In this document: positions 37,549 through 46,306 of the stretch, one piece after another
How positions within the stretch are numbered: position 1 is the first letter of the stretch
How the letters are laid out: the number at the start of each line of letters is the position of its first letter
Assembly: GCA_012520655.1 (NCBI GenBank)
Contig: JAAYNW010000059.1
Coordinates: forward strand, 1-64,000
Length of the DNA: 64,000 bases
Source of the DNA: Clostridiales bacterium
Lineage (GTDB): Bacteria; Bacillota; Clostridia; Lachnospirales; Lachnospiraceae
Direction: 5' to 3'
Notes under the pieces: generated by a model
The model's database searches: none
What the model was told of the DNA's origin: nothing
The model's input: the letters and a program-made list of their open reading frames with translations, nothing else
Program-made: the position numbers and the translations under genes

Positions 37549-39147
37549 TTATTTGTCCCACTTATCGCATAGAGAATTAATCTGATCCGCAAAACGTGCC
37601 AGATCTTTGTTCGCTCCGCCCTCGTTCTTCTTAATAACGGCAAGCAAGCGCTGTCCTGCCGCTGTCAGACGGGTAAATACGTCGGAAGCGGTATGTCCCT
37701 TCTTCTTAACCGGTACCGGCGATGCTTCATAAATGATTTCGCCTGTTATTAGGTCGAAGCTCGTACCACTATAAGGGGCATAAGCATTTATTCCATGCTC
37801 TTTTTCCAGGCATGCGGCAAAAGCATCACAAACGGTGCTTTCTCCGTGTACAACAAATACTTTATCCGGCTTTTTCTTAAAGCCCTTTACCCATTCAATC
37901 AGCCCATCCTTATCCGCATGTCCGCTGATTCCCTTCAATACACTGATATTCGCACGAACCTCTATGATCTCTCCGAAAAGCCGCACTTCATCCGCGCCGT
38001 CCACAAGCGTCCTTCCCAGCGTTCCGTTCGCCTGATATCCTACGAATAGTACGGTACATTCGGGGCGCCAAAGATTATGCTTTAAATGATGCCTTATCCT
38101 TCCGGCCTCGCACATACCGGAGGCAGATATGATCACTTTGGGCGTGTTTTCAAAGTTGATTGCCTTGGATTCGTCGCTTGTAATTGACAAATGCAGTCCC
38201 GGAAAACGTAGAGGATTGATTCCCCGATTGATGAAATCCATCGCCTCTTGGTCGAAGCAACTGCTCACATTCTTTTGAAAAACATCCGTAGCTTCCACTG
38301 CCAGAGGGCTGTCTACATAAACAGGGAAATTCGAAGCCCCGTTCAAACGTTTTTCCGCCTTAATCTGCCGTAAAAAATAAAGCATCTCCTGCGTTCTTCC
38401 TACCGCAAAGGATGGAATCACAACATTGCCTCCGGCATTGAACGTATTTTGCAGAATTTCGGTAAGCTCCGCCACATAATCGGGCCTGATTTCAGAGTGT
38501 ATTCTATCCCCGTAGGTAGATTCCATTACTACATAATCCGCTTCTTCCGTCTTTTTCGGATCTTTTATAATCGGCTGATTCTTGTTTCCCAAATCGCCGG
38601 AAAATACTATCTTTTTTGTAATCCCGTTCTCGGTCATCCATACTTCAATGCTCGCAGAACCAAGGAGGTGCCCCACATCCGTAAAACGGATGCGGACACC
38701 CTCGCACAAGTCTATTACCTGGTCATATTTACATGGTACGAGCCGCTTGATGACTCCATCTGCATCCTCCATTGTATATATAGGTTCATGAGGTTCGATT
38801 CCTGAATGTCTCTTCGCCTTGCGGTTCTTCCACTCCGCCTCATGCATTTGTATATGTGCGCAGTCGCGCAACATAATGTTGCATAAATCTGTAGTTGCTT
38901 CCGTAGCTAATACTTGTCCCCTGAATCCTTTCGCGTATAGCCCGGGAAGCATGCCGGAGTGATCTACATGGGCATGTGTCAGAAGTACATAATCAATCAG
39001 TGCTTCTTCCATCGGCAACTTTGCATTTTCATATATCTGAACTCCCTGCTCCATACCGCAGTCAATGAGAATATATTTTCCATTTACTTCTATGAGGTGG
39101 CAGCTTCCTGTCACTTCGTGAGCAGCCCCAATAAATGTTAGTTTCAT
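37549..39147 (-). CDS. metallo-beta-lactamase / beta-CASP nuclease
   Basis: I start at the ATG at 39147, after AGAAAGGCG; an in-frame start 11 codons earlier has no site. The 532-residue protein has THAHVDHSG, the zinc-binding HxHxDH motif, near residue 64, and DVGHLLGSASIEVW near 165. SGDLGNKNQPI and STYGDR precede the beta-CASP insert, and a late GHADKDGLIEW and VVHGES close the site. This is the layout of YSH1/CPSF73-like RNA nucleases found in many bacteria, so it probably cuts or trims RNA. It precedes thyA by 38 bases. Confidence 0.9.
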   Translation of the reverse strand: MKLTFIGAAHEVTGSCHLIEVNGKYILIDCGMEQGVQIYENAKLPMEEALIDYVLLTHAHVDHSGMLPGLYAKGFRGQVLATEATTDLCNIMLRDCAHIQMHEAEWKNRKAKRHSGIEPHEPIYTMEDADGVIKRLVPCKYDQVIDLCEGVRIRFTDVGHLLGSASIEVWMTENGITKKIVFSGDLGNKNQPIIKDPKKTEEADYVVMESTYGDRIHSEIRPDYVAELTEILQNTFNAGGNVVIPSFAVGRTQEMLYFLRQIKAEKRLNGASNFPVYVDSPLAVEATDVFQKNVSSCFDQEAMDFINRGINPLRFPGLHLSITSDESKAINFENTPKVIISASGMCEAGRIRHHLKHNLWRPECTVLFVGYQANGTLGRTLVDGADEVRLFGEIIEVRANISVLKGISGHADKDGLIEWVKGFKKKPDKVFVVHGESTVCDAFAACLEKEHGINAYAPYSGTSFDLITGEIIYEASPVPVKKKGHTASDVFTRLTAAGQRLLAVIKKNEGGANKDLARFADQINSLCDKWDK

Positions 39148-39218
39148 ATATAAACGCCTTTCTGTCCGACTTACAGACACAACTCCCCCTTGTACATTAT
39201 ATATGTTTTTATTGATAT

Positions 39219-39572
39219 TTAGCTATAAGCTTCTATGATTCCTCCCTTTTTCAAATAACAGCTTAACATTTCCGCTATCTGCTTAACACTCGCCGCAATA
39301 TTTTCCCGATAGAACAGACAATCTATCTTTTTATACTGCCCGATAACGGCTCCTGCAAATAATTCCAAATCCTCCTCGCTGTTTGCATCCCCGTGGAAGA
39401 AAAATACTTTCCTTCCGTATTCTTGTTCAACTTTTTCCTTCAGTAAGCATCCGGCTTCTTTATCGATGTCCATAAAAGCGATGGTGTAATCCTGTCTCGC
39501 GTACCTTTCCACGAGACGGCTCCCTTCACCTTTAGCACCGCCCACCACTATGCATATTTTTTTTTGAAGCAT
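39219..39572 (-). CDS. half-length Rossmann-fold (SDR-like) protein
   Basis: The ATG at 39572 follows AAGGAGATAAGACC, fixing the start. The 117-residue product opens CIVVGGAKGEGSRLVERYA, the TGxxxGxG-type NAD-binding turn of short-chain dehydrogenases. FMDIDKEAG, HGDANSEED and FYREN follow, matching the next three SDR strands. It then ends, without the catalytic SxxxYxxxK half. A clean promoter (39640-39668), site and stop argue that the short form is a real gene rather than debris. Function unknown; it might bind a nucleotide as a sensor. Confidence 0.65.
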   Translation of the reverse strand: MLQKKICIVVGGAKGEGSRLVERYARQDYTIAFMDIDKEAGCLLKEKVEQEYGRKVFFFHGDANSEEDLELFAGAVIGQYKKIDCLFYRENIAASVKQIAEMLSCYLKKGGIIEAYS

Positions 39573-39639
39573 GGTCTTATCTCCTTGTTTATTGGATTTA
39601 TTCTTAGAGTACTCGTTCAGCGCGCCTTGAACTATTTTT

Positions 39640-39668
39640 ATTATACAAAAATCGACTATCCTTATCAA
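39640..39668 (-). promoter_or_regulatory. promoter of the half-length SDR-like gene
   Basis: TTGATA (39668-39663), 17 bases, TATAAT (39645-39640) on the minus strand, 67 bases upstream of the start. Confidence 0.65.
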
Positions 39669-39742
39669 GAAATAAAGAGCTTCACGCGATGCTTTACATT
39701 ATACTGATTTACATAATATCGTTTAAGTTTTACATTATTTCG

Positions 39743-41503
39743 TTATTTTAATTCGTTTGCCATCGTGTAGAACTGATAATAAATCCCCCGTTTTTGCAGC
39801 AAAGTCTCGTGGTTTCCCTCCTCCACGATGCCTTCTTCCGTCAGTACCAATATCCTGTCAGAATTACGTATACTGGAGAGCCTGTGATCTATGGTAAGAG
39901 TGGTTCTTCCTTCCGACAATCTGGAAAGAGACTGCGCTACGGCGAACTCGCTTTCATTATCTAACGCTGCGGTCGCCTCATCCAATATAATGATGGGCGG
40001 ATTCTTTAAAAACACTCTAGCAATACTGATCCTTTGCTTCTGCCCTCCTGAAAGCTTCACTCCCCGCTCGCCCACATAAGTATCATAGCCGTCTATAAGC
40101 CCCATGATAAAGTCGTGTGCACCCGCTTGTTTGGCGGCCTCTATTACTTCCTCTCTTCGTGCATCTTGTCTTCCGTATATAATGTTCTCATACACCGTTC
40201 CCGAAAAAAGATACACATCCTGCTGCACAATTCCTATATTCTTGCGTAGGCTTTTTAATGTGATATTCTTGACATCTTCTCCGTCTATGGTAATCCTGCC
40301 CTTCGTTACATCGTAAAAACGCGGAATCAAATTGCAAAGTGTCGTTTTTCCTCCTCCTGAAGGCCCTACGATTGCCACTTTCTCTCCGCTCTTTATCCGA
40401 AGGTTCAAGTTATTGAACACAATGTTATGGTCATCCGGATATGCGAAGCTCACATTTTCAAAAACGATGTTTCCTGAAGTATACGTCATAGCTTTCGCAT
40501 CCGGCTCGTCAAAAATCTCTATATCCGCATCCATAATCTGCAAGAAACGTTCTATTCCCGTCATGCCTCTCTGGAATTGCTCAGCGAATTCAATAATACG
40601 CCGAATTGTTGCTATCATTGTCGTCACATATAGCATATATGCGACCAAATCGCCCGCCGCAATCAGCCCCTTCACGAGAAAGATGCCTCCGGCCACTACC
40701 ACTGCAAGATACATGATTCCGTCGAACATTCTAGTAGAGGTCTGAAAGGTTGCCATATAACGGTACATCTTCTTTTTAATAAGGAGAAAATCCTCATTAT
40801 CTTTGGCAAATTTTTCGTTCTCCGCATCCTCGCCTGTAAAAGCCTTCACTACCCGTTGGCCAAGCAAACTATCCTCTATTCTAGCATTCAGCTCGCCGAT
40901 CTGGTTCCTCTGCCTGCTGAAAGCGCTCCTCATCCTGAAATTCAGGGGCATGCATACTGCAATCATAATCGGAACAAATATGAAGATAATGAGTGTAAGA
41001 AACAGATTAATCCTTGCCAGTACGATAAAAGAAGTGATTATTTTTATTGCCGCAATGAAGAATTCCTCCGGACAATGATGGGCGAATTCCGTCACATCGA
41101 ATAAATCGTTAGTAATCCTTCCCATAATCTGTCCGACCTTCGTATTGTTATAATAGGTGTCGGATAATTTCTGCAAATGGGAATATGCGCTCCTACGCAT
41201 ATCAGTCTCAATCTTCGCACCCATTACATGTCCCGTATTAGCCATATAATAGCTGGCAATACAATCCACAATTCTGAGAGTCAGATATAACAGGCCGAGC
41301 TTTCCTATCGTTCCTACCGACAACTCCGCCAAGTTATACAAACCCTCATTGGTAATGTATCTCATAATAAGCGGCAGCACTAACTCGCACACTGTAGTCA
41401 GTGCCGCGCAAAATAAATCTATAAAAAGTATTTTTTTGTAAGGTCTGAAATAAGGTGAAAATCTCTTCAGCAACTCGCTTGTCTTATATTGTCTGTTATT
41501 CAT
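39743..41503 (-). CDS. ABC exporter, MsbA/multidrug type (fused membrane and ATPase domains)
   Basis: The start is the ATG at 41503, after CAGGAGAAAG. The 586-residue half-transporter has six membrane helices in residues about 20-310 and an ATPase domain after about 335: Walker A GPSGGGKTT, LSGGQKQRISIARVFL, and Walker B IIILDEATAALD. It probably works as a homodimer, since no second half-transporter gene is next to it. It may export lipids, drugs or peptides; the sequence does not say which. Confidence 0.92.
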   Translation of the reverse strand: MNNRQYKTSELLKRFSPYFRPYKKILFIDLFCAALTTVCELVLPLIMRYITNEGLYNLAELSVGTIGKLGLLYLTLRIVDCIASYYMANTGHVMGAKIETDMRRSAYSHLQKLSDTYYNNTKVGQIMGRITNDLFDVTEFAHHCPEEFFIAAIKIITSFIVLARINLFLTLIIFIFVPIMIAVCMPLNFRMRSAFSRQRNQIGELNARIEDSLLGQRVVKAFTGEDAENEKFAKDNEDFLLIKKKMYRYMATFQTSTRMFDGIMYLAVVVAGGIFLVKGLIAAGDLVAYMLYVTTMIATIRRIIEFAEQFQRGMTGIERFLQIMDADIEIFDEPDAKAMTYTSGNIVFENVSFAYPDDHNIVFNNLNLRIKSGEKVAIVGPSGGGKTTLCNLIPRFYDVTKGRITIDGEDVKNITLKSLRKNIGIVQQDVYLFSGTVYENIIYGRQDARREEVIEAAKQAGAHDFIMGLIDGYDTYVGERGVKLSGGQKQRISIARVFLKNPPIIILDEATAALDNESEFAVAQSLSRLSEGRTTLTIDHRLSSIRNSDRILVLTEEGIVEEGNHETLLQKRGIYYQFYTMANELK

Positions 41504-41555
41504 TTTCTTTCTCCTGAAGTCCGATATCAATTATAGCATAACTTCCGGCTATAAA

Positions 41556-44243
41556 TCAAACCCGAAAGGCTGGCTGCGGTACCGGTGAAGATTTTCTTTC
41601 CGCAATTCCTCCGATAATTAACAATTCGTGCACCAGGAGAGGGGTACATGACAGCGCTGCAAGGCAGCCCCATTCGGTTAAGGTAAGCCTCGTCGTCCCG
41701 AACAGCCCGACAAAATAAGGAATCTCTGTTACCAGAACCTGTAAGCCAACGCCTACCACAGACGCAAAGATCATATAGCTGTTGGAAAAATGATTCATGC
41801 GAAATACCGATTTATTCACATCCCGCATACCTATTGCATGGAATAATTGACTCATCCCGAGTACCGTAAATGCATGGGTCTGCGCTTTATTGAGGAGTTC
41901 AGACAGCTTCAGCATCGCTTCCATATTATGAATATTCACCGGAAGGCCTTGTCTAACTAATTCAGCATACGGAACTTGCAGGAACGCTGTAATGCTTATT
42001 GTTGCAATGACTATGCCATAACATAACGTGCATGCAAACCCGCCGCGTGCAAAAAGATTTTCGTTGCTCTCTCTCGGTCTCTGCCGCATAAGTTCTTTTC
42101 CGTCATTTTCATCCATTCCCAACGCCAATGCCGGGAAGGAATCCGTAATCAAGTTGATCCAAAGAATATGGCTGGCCTTCAAAGGGGACGGAAGGCCTAC
42201 GAGAATAGCAGCAAGCATCGTAATGATTTCCCCGAAATTAGAGGAGAGTAAAAAGAGAATAGCCTTTCTGATATTCTCATAAATTCCCCGTCCCTCCTCA
42301 ATCGCTTTCCTGATGGTTGCAAAATTATCGTCTGTCAATACCATGTCCGAGGCATTCTTTGCCACATCCGTGCCGTTCATTCCCATCGCAATTCCTATAT
42401 CCGCAGACTTCAATGAAGGGGCGTCGTTTACGCCGTCTCCCGTCATCGCAACGATTTTACCTTTTTTCTTTAGAGCATTTACAATTTTTACTTTATGTTC
42501 CGGTGACACTCTCGCATAAACTCTGATATACTCCGCCTTTTTGTCAAATTCCTCTTCCTCAAGAAGTTCTAATTCGCTGCCGCTTAAACATTCGTCTCTC
42601 CTGACAGCGATACCCAGTTCCTTTGCAATGGCAAAAGCAGTATCTATGTGGTCTCCCGTAATCATTACCGTCTCCACTCCTGCTTCTTTAAAAGCACTGA
42701 CGGCCTCTGCCGCCTCCGGCCTCGGCGGATCCATCATTCCCACTAATCCTATAAATGTAAGTTCTCTCTCAGCCGCATCCGGTGCACCTTCACGCATCGC
42801 CACTGCCAACACTCGAAGCGCTTCTGCCGCCATGTGACCCACGGCCTGCATAATATCCCCTTTGGCGGAATCTGTCATCGGTATCCTTTTCCCATGTGAC
42901 AACATATATTTGCTGCATTTTAATATTTCTTCCGTACTTCCCTTTGTATAAGATATCTTTCCGCGCTCTCCCTTATGGAGTGTTGTCATCATTTTCCTAT
43001 TGGAGTCAAAAGCCTTCTCATCAATTCTCGGATAGGAGCTTTCCGCACTTTCTTTTGTAATCCCATATCTTTTGGCAATATCCAGAAGAGCGAGCTCCGT
43101 CGGATCTCCGATTCTCTCGCTTCCCGAAATATCCGCATCGTTACAGAGCGCACATCCCATGAAAAGTTCCCGATATCTTTTTTCGTCCAATGCGTCCGAC
43201 TGCAATGTAACGGAATCCATATAACATTTCTTTACTGCCATTTTATTCTGTGTAAGAGTCCCTGTCTTATCCGAACAAACCACATTTACCGCTCCGAGAG
43301 TTTCCACCGAAGGAAGCCGCCTGATAATCGTATTTACTTTTACCATACGCGAAACGCTAAGAGCAAGTACAATGGTAACGATGGCCGGAAGCCCTTCCGG
43401 AACTGCCGCCACTGCCAAAGATATAGCTGTGAGCAGCATATCTCCTACGTCCCTCTTCTGCAGCACAGCTACAACAAACAAAAATACGCAAATAAACACC
43501 GCAACAGCACTCAATACCTTTCCCAAATCTGCCAAACGCTTCTGGAGCGGTGTCATTTCATCCTTTGTCTCACTTATCATATCCGCTATATGGCCTATTT
43601 GTGTACCCATTCCTGTTTCTACTACGATTCCTTCTCCCCGTCCATAGGTTACATTCGTAGACATGTAAGCCATATTTCTGCACTCACTAATATTAGCCTT
43701 CCCTCCTGCCAGATATGCGGCATCCTTATCTACCGGTACCGATTCACCCGTAAGAGCTGATTCTTCGATTTTTAAACTCATTGTTTTCGTCAGTCTCAGA
43801 TCCGCAGGCACCTGTCTGCCTGCTTCCAGACATACAATATCTCCCGGAACCACATCCTCCGCCAATATTTCCTTCTGCTTCCCATTCCGTTTTACGATAG
43901 CATGCGGACTTGTAAGCTGCTTCAGCGCTTCAATCGCCTTTCTTGCCTTTCCCTCCTGAACTACTCCGACAAAAGCATTCACAAGTATGACAGTAACAAT
44001 GATCGCCGCATCTCCCATCTCCCCTAACAGCATAGAAACTGCCGTAGCAACGAACAGAATAAAAATAAGCGGATCATTCAGCTGTTCCAAAAACAATACT
44101 ATTTTTGTTTTTTCCTTTTTTTCTTTTAATTTGTTCTTTCCATACTGCAAAAGCCTCCCTGCTGCCTCCGCATTGTTTAATCCTCTTTCCGTATCACTTT
44201 TCAGTAGCTGCCCGGTCTCCCGAATCGACTTATTCTCATACAT
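41556..44243 (-). CDS. P-type calcium-transporting ATPase (IIA, SERCA/PMR1-like)
   Basis: The start is the ATG at 44243, 7 bases after GCGGAGG. The frame stays open for 55 codons upstream, but that covers a promoter and terminator. The 895-residue pump has TGES, the phosphorylated aspartate in CSDKTGTLTQNK, and the hinge MTGDGVNDAPSLKSADIGIAMG. Calcium ligands typical of SERCA are visible: PEGLP in M4, NFGEIITM in M5 and NLITDSFPALALG in M6. It should export Ca2+ from the cytoplasm. The preceding short transcript could be its leader or a separate RNA. Confidence 0.93.
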   Translation of the reverse strand: MYENKSIRETGQLLKSDTERGLNNAEAAGRLLQYGKNKLKEKKEKTKIVLFLEQLNDPLIFILFVATAVSMLLGEMGDAAIIVTVILVNAFVGVVQEGKARKAIEALKQLTSPHAIVKRNGKQKEILAEDVVPGDIVCLEAGRQVPADLRLTKTMSLKIEESALTGESVPVDKDAAYLAGGKANISECRNMAYMSTNVTYGRGEGIVVETGMGTQIGHIADMISETKDEMTPLQKRLADLGKVLSAVAVFICVFLFVVAVLQKRDVGDMLLTAISLAVAAVPEGLPAIVTIVLALSVSRMVKVNTIIRRLPSVETLGAVNVVCSDKTGTLTQNKMAVKKCYMDSVTLQSDALDEKRYRELFMGCALCNDADISGSERIGDPTELALLDIAKRYGITKESAESSYPRIDEKAFDSNRKMMTTLHKGERGKISYTKGSTEEILKCSKYMLSHGKRIPMTDSAKGDIMQAVGHMAAEALRVLAVAMREGAPDAAERELTFIGLVGMMDPPRPEAAEAVSAFKEAGVETVMITGDHIDTAFAIAKELGIAVRRDECLSGSELELLEEEEFDKKAEYIRVYARVSPEHKVKIVNALKKKGKIVAMTGDGVNDAPSLKSADIGIAMGMNGTDVAKNASDMVLTDDNFATIRKAIEEGRGIYENIRKAILFLLSSNFGEIITMLAAILVGLPSPLKASHILWINLITDSFPALALGMDENDGKELMRQRPRESNENLFARGGFACTLCYGIVIATISITAFLQVPYAELVRQGLPVNIHNMEAMLKLSELLNKAQTHAFTVLGMSQLFHAIGMRDVNKSVFRMNHFSNSYMIFASVVGVGLQVLVTEIPYFVGLFGTTRLTLTEWGCLAALSCTPLLVHELLIIGGIAERKSSPVPQPAFRV

Positions 44244-44316
44244 AAACATGCCTCCGCTTGTACATTGTCCTATGCTTTTATATGCCTGTACAGCGGAAAA
44301 TATGTATTGTATATAT

Positions 44317-44352
44317 AGAAAAAAGGACACCCATCTTTCGATGGATGTCCTT
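44317..44352 (-). terminator. intrinsic terminator upstream of the P-ATPase gene
   Basis: On the minus strand AAGGACATCCATC, GAAA loop, GATGGGTGTCCTT, then six T. The one non-Watson-Crick pair is a G-T wobble only on the minus strand, which fixes the orientation. Confidence 0.85.
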
Positions 44353-44392
44353 CTCATGTAAAAGGGGAATTTTACATTTGAACTTTCGTTCT
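44317..44392 (-). ncRNA. candidate 75-base small RNA with C-rich hairpin loop
   Basis: A promoter at 44399-44427 should start transcription near 44392. The transcript carries a hairpin ATGTAAAA/TTTTACAT (44377-44356) whose loop is TTCCCC, then a terminator hairpin with a GAAA loop and T run (44352-44317). There is no reading frame. The layout is that of a small RNA that pairs with Shine-Dalgarno sequences through a C-rich loop. A leader attenuating the P-ATPase gene is the alternative. Confidence 0.5.
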
Positions 44393-44398
44393 GTAGTA

Positions 44399-44427
44399 AG
44401 TATAGCATACTGATTTCCAGATGTACA
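44399..44427 (-). promoter_or_regulatory. promoter with phased A-tracts upstream
   Basis: TGTACA (44427-44422), 17 bases, TATACT (44404-44399) on the minus strand. A-tracts of 8, 7, 7, 5 and 4 lie at 44432-44475, immediately upstream of the -35, as in UP elements or bent DNA. Confidence 0.65.
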
Positions 44428-44428
44428 G

Positions 44429-44476
44429 TCCTTTTTTTTATCTTTTTTTATCTTTTTTTATCTTTTTAATCTTTTA
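44429..44476. repeat. 10-base tandem repeat forming phased A-tracts
   Basis: TCTTTTTTTA repeats with a 10-base period, with decaying copies towards 44476. The T runs are spaced about one helical turn apart, which should bend the DNA. Confidence 0.8.
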
Positions 44477-44498
44477 TAAAAATATATACCTCATTATC

Positions 44499-46061
44499 TT
44501 ACTCAAGTGATAAATCATACTTTATCGCACGGATATAGTCTTCGACTATTTCAATAATATCCTGCTTATCCTTGTTGAGCGGAGAAATCTTCTGCCAAAG
44601 GGAATCGTAATAAGTAATAAAGGCTTTCACGATAACAGGATTATTAATGGATAAATGAACATCGGACTCTCTATGTGTAAAGTTAGATACTTCTAAAAAT
44701 ACAATATTCCGCTCTTTAATATAAAAGGTAATATTATTTATGAAAGAGTCTATTTCATTCTGCACAACAGCTATCCGATAATTATCATAATGCTTAATAA
44801 TATATACAACATGCTCCAGATAATCAATGATATCTTGATTTTCCATGAATATTTTTTCTGTTCCGCAGCATGTATATAAATAAAGAACTTTCTTTTCACA
44901 TAATTGATCCAAAATGGATAAAAAGTATATATCTTTAAAAATACATTTGGAAAGATTCTTTAAAAAACTTCTATACTGCGCCTTGTGATATTGCAAGGAA
45001 AGTTCTTTGTCCTCCACGGACAAATCAGTCTGGTTTAAAAATTTTATATATAAACTTTCAGGAATTAAAAGTCTGCTAAAACTATTGTTGTAGCTGTAAT
45101 AGTTTCCACTCCTTTCATTAATTTTTGATAACATTTGATAATACACACGGCTATTATGAGGGTCATAATATTGTATGATATCGCTGGAATTATTTGTAAT
45201 TAATAAGTTAACATAATTCGTAAGCACCTCGATTGACGAAGAGTTTTGCAAGAAAAAAGCGCATTCGATATCTAAGTTCGAATCATACGGAAAGCAAGAT
45301 AGTGCTCCTAAGTTCGATACAATATATAATTCCTTTCTGATAGTAAAGCTCTCATATAGATTAAAATAAAAGAGTTTAACCTTACCTGTTTTAATTAAGG
45401 GAAGAATAAAATCAATAAATTTAATTACCCCCCCTACACCGCAGTCAAGTCGAATCAGAAACGTAATATACCAACCATTTTGGATCGACTCCAGAATTTT
45501 TTCTTTTAAGCGCTTTAACATTCCGTATGAAAAAAAGCAATCGTTCGGATAATTCTGGTAAGTTAAATATATTTGTTTATTCTTGCAATTCTTTTTTTCA
45601 GTAGTAAGCTCCAGCAAAGACATAAGTGTATTATAAATTGCTTCATTCCCATAGATTAACTTATAAGAATAATCCGGTCCCGTTTCATCCCGTTTATTTA
45701 TAGATGTTTTAATATCGGCTAATGCAGAACCGGGCAGGTGCTTATTGCTATTTGAATAACTCAGTGCCCGGAACAATATTTTATAAATTATATCCTCGTT
45801 ATTATCATACGAAGAGATATCTACACCCAATTGTATTATAAGTTCATCAACGATTTTCATCTGCAAAGGATTGTTAATATATATTGTCAGATATTGTGCG
45901 ATATTCTTTAGGTACGGGACTGCGGGAATTCTCTTTTCGTGCACCCATCGATTCACTAAGGAACTATCAACATTGATTGCTTTCGCTAGCTGGCTCATAC
46001 GTATATTTGATATTGAGAGCAGCGTCTTAAGACATCTGCCAAAAGTCATTTCATTCTCCAA
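44499..46061 (-). CDS. large XRE-type helix-turn-helix protein, unknown C-terminal region
   Basis: The 520-residue protein has an N-terminal XRE-like DNA-binding domain at about 7-60 (MSQLAKAINVDSSLVNRWVHEKRIPA). The remaining 450 residues are a mainly helical region rich in Ile, Tyr and Asn with no recognised motif. The start is a TTG at 46061 behind AAAGGAG, or an ATG four codons later. Its AT-rich codon use differs from its neighbours, which may hint at transfer. It diverges from the chemoreceptor gene across a region with a nested palindrome, so it may control itself and that gene. The effector is unknown. Confidence 0.8.
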   Translation of the reverse strand: MENEMTFGRCLKTLLSISNIRMSQLAKAINVDSSLVNRWVHEKRIPAVPYLKNIAQYLTIYINNPLQMKIVDELIIQLGVDISSYDNNEDIIYKILFRALSYSNSNKHLPGSALADIKTSINKRDETGPDYSYKLIYGNEAIYNTLMSLLELTTEKKNCKNKQIYLTYQNYPNDCFFSYGMLKRLKEKILESIQNGWYITFLIRLDCGVGGVIKFIDFILPLIKTGKVKLFYFNLYESFTIRKELYIVSNLGALSCFPYDSNLDIECAFFLQNSSSIEVLTNYVNLLITNNSSDIIQYYDPHNSRVYYQMLSKINERSGNYYSYNNSFSRLLIPESLYIKFLNQTDLSVEDKELSLQYHKAQYRSFLKNLSKCIFKDIYFLSILDQLCEKKVLYLYTCCGTEKIFMENQDIIDYLEHVVYIIKHYDNYRIAVVQNEIDSFINNITFYIKERNIVFLEVSNFTHRESDVHLSINNPVIVKAFITYYDSLWQKISPLNKDKQDIIEIVEDYIRAIKYDLSLE

Positions 46062-46121
46062 TTTTCATACTCCTTTTATCTTTTGATCCTTAATTTACAA
46101 CCCGGAAAAATTAATTGTGTT

Positions 46122-46143
46122 TGTCATGTCAATGACATTGACA
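46122..46143. promoter_or_regulatory. nested palindrome, candidate operator of the XRE-type regulator
   Basis: Two TGTCA pentamers are followed by two TGACA pentamers with one-base spacers. The inner 17 bases (46127-46143) form a perfect 8+8 inverted repeat. It lies 61 bases upstream of the regulator start and about 165 bases upstream of the chemoreceptor start. Confidence 0.5.
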
Positions 46144-46306
46144 TTTTACATGGGCATATTTTAAAAGCGACAAATTTCAATTATACTTTTTATTATATGA
46201 CAATTATATCAATAATTATATCAAAAAGTATATACGTTAATAATAATTATTACTATTTGATATACAATTGGTACAAAATGATCGGCCAGGAATGGAGGAA
46301 AGCGAA

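Noticed and set aside
44244-44408. Upstream extension of the P-ATPase frame by 55 codons
   Set aside because: The extension covers a promoter -10 region and an intrinsic terminator, has no ribosome site, and adds sequence not found in the family. The ATG at 44243 has a good site.
44429-44476. Tandem 10-base repeat as a phase-variation tract
   Set aside because: It lies upstream of the -35 and outside any gene, so A-tract bending is a simpler reading. Copy-number change could still alter promoter strength.
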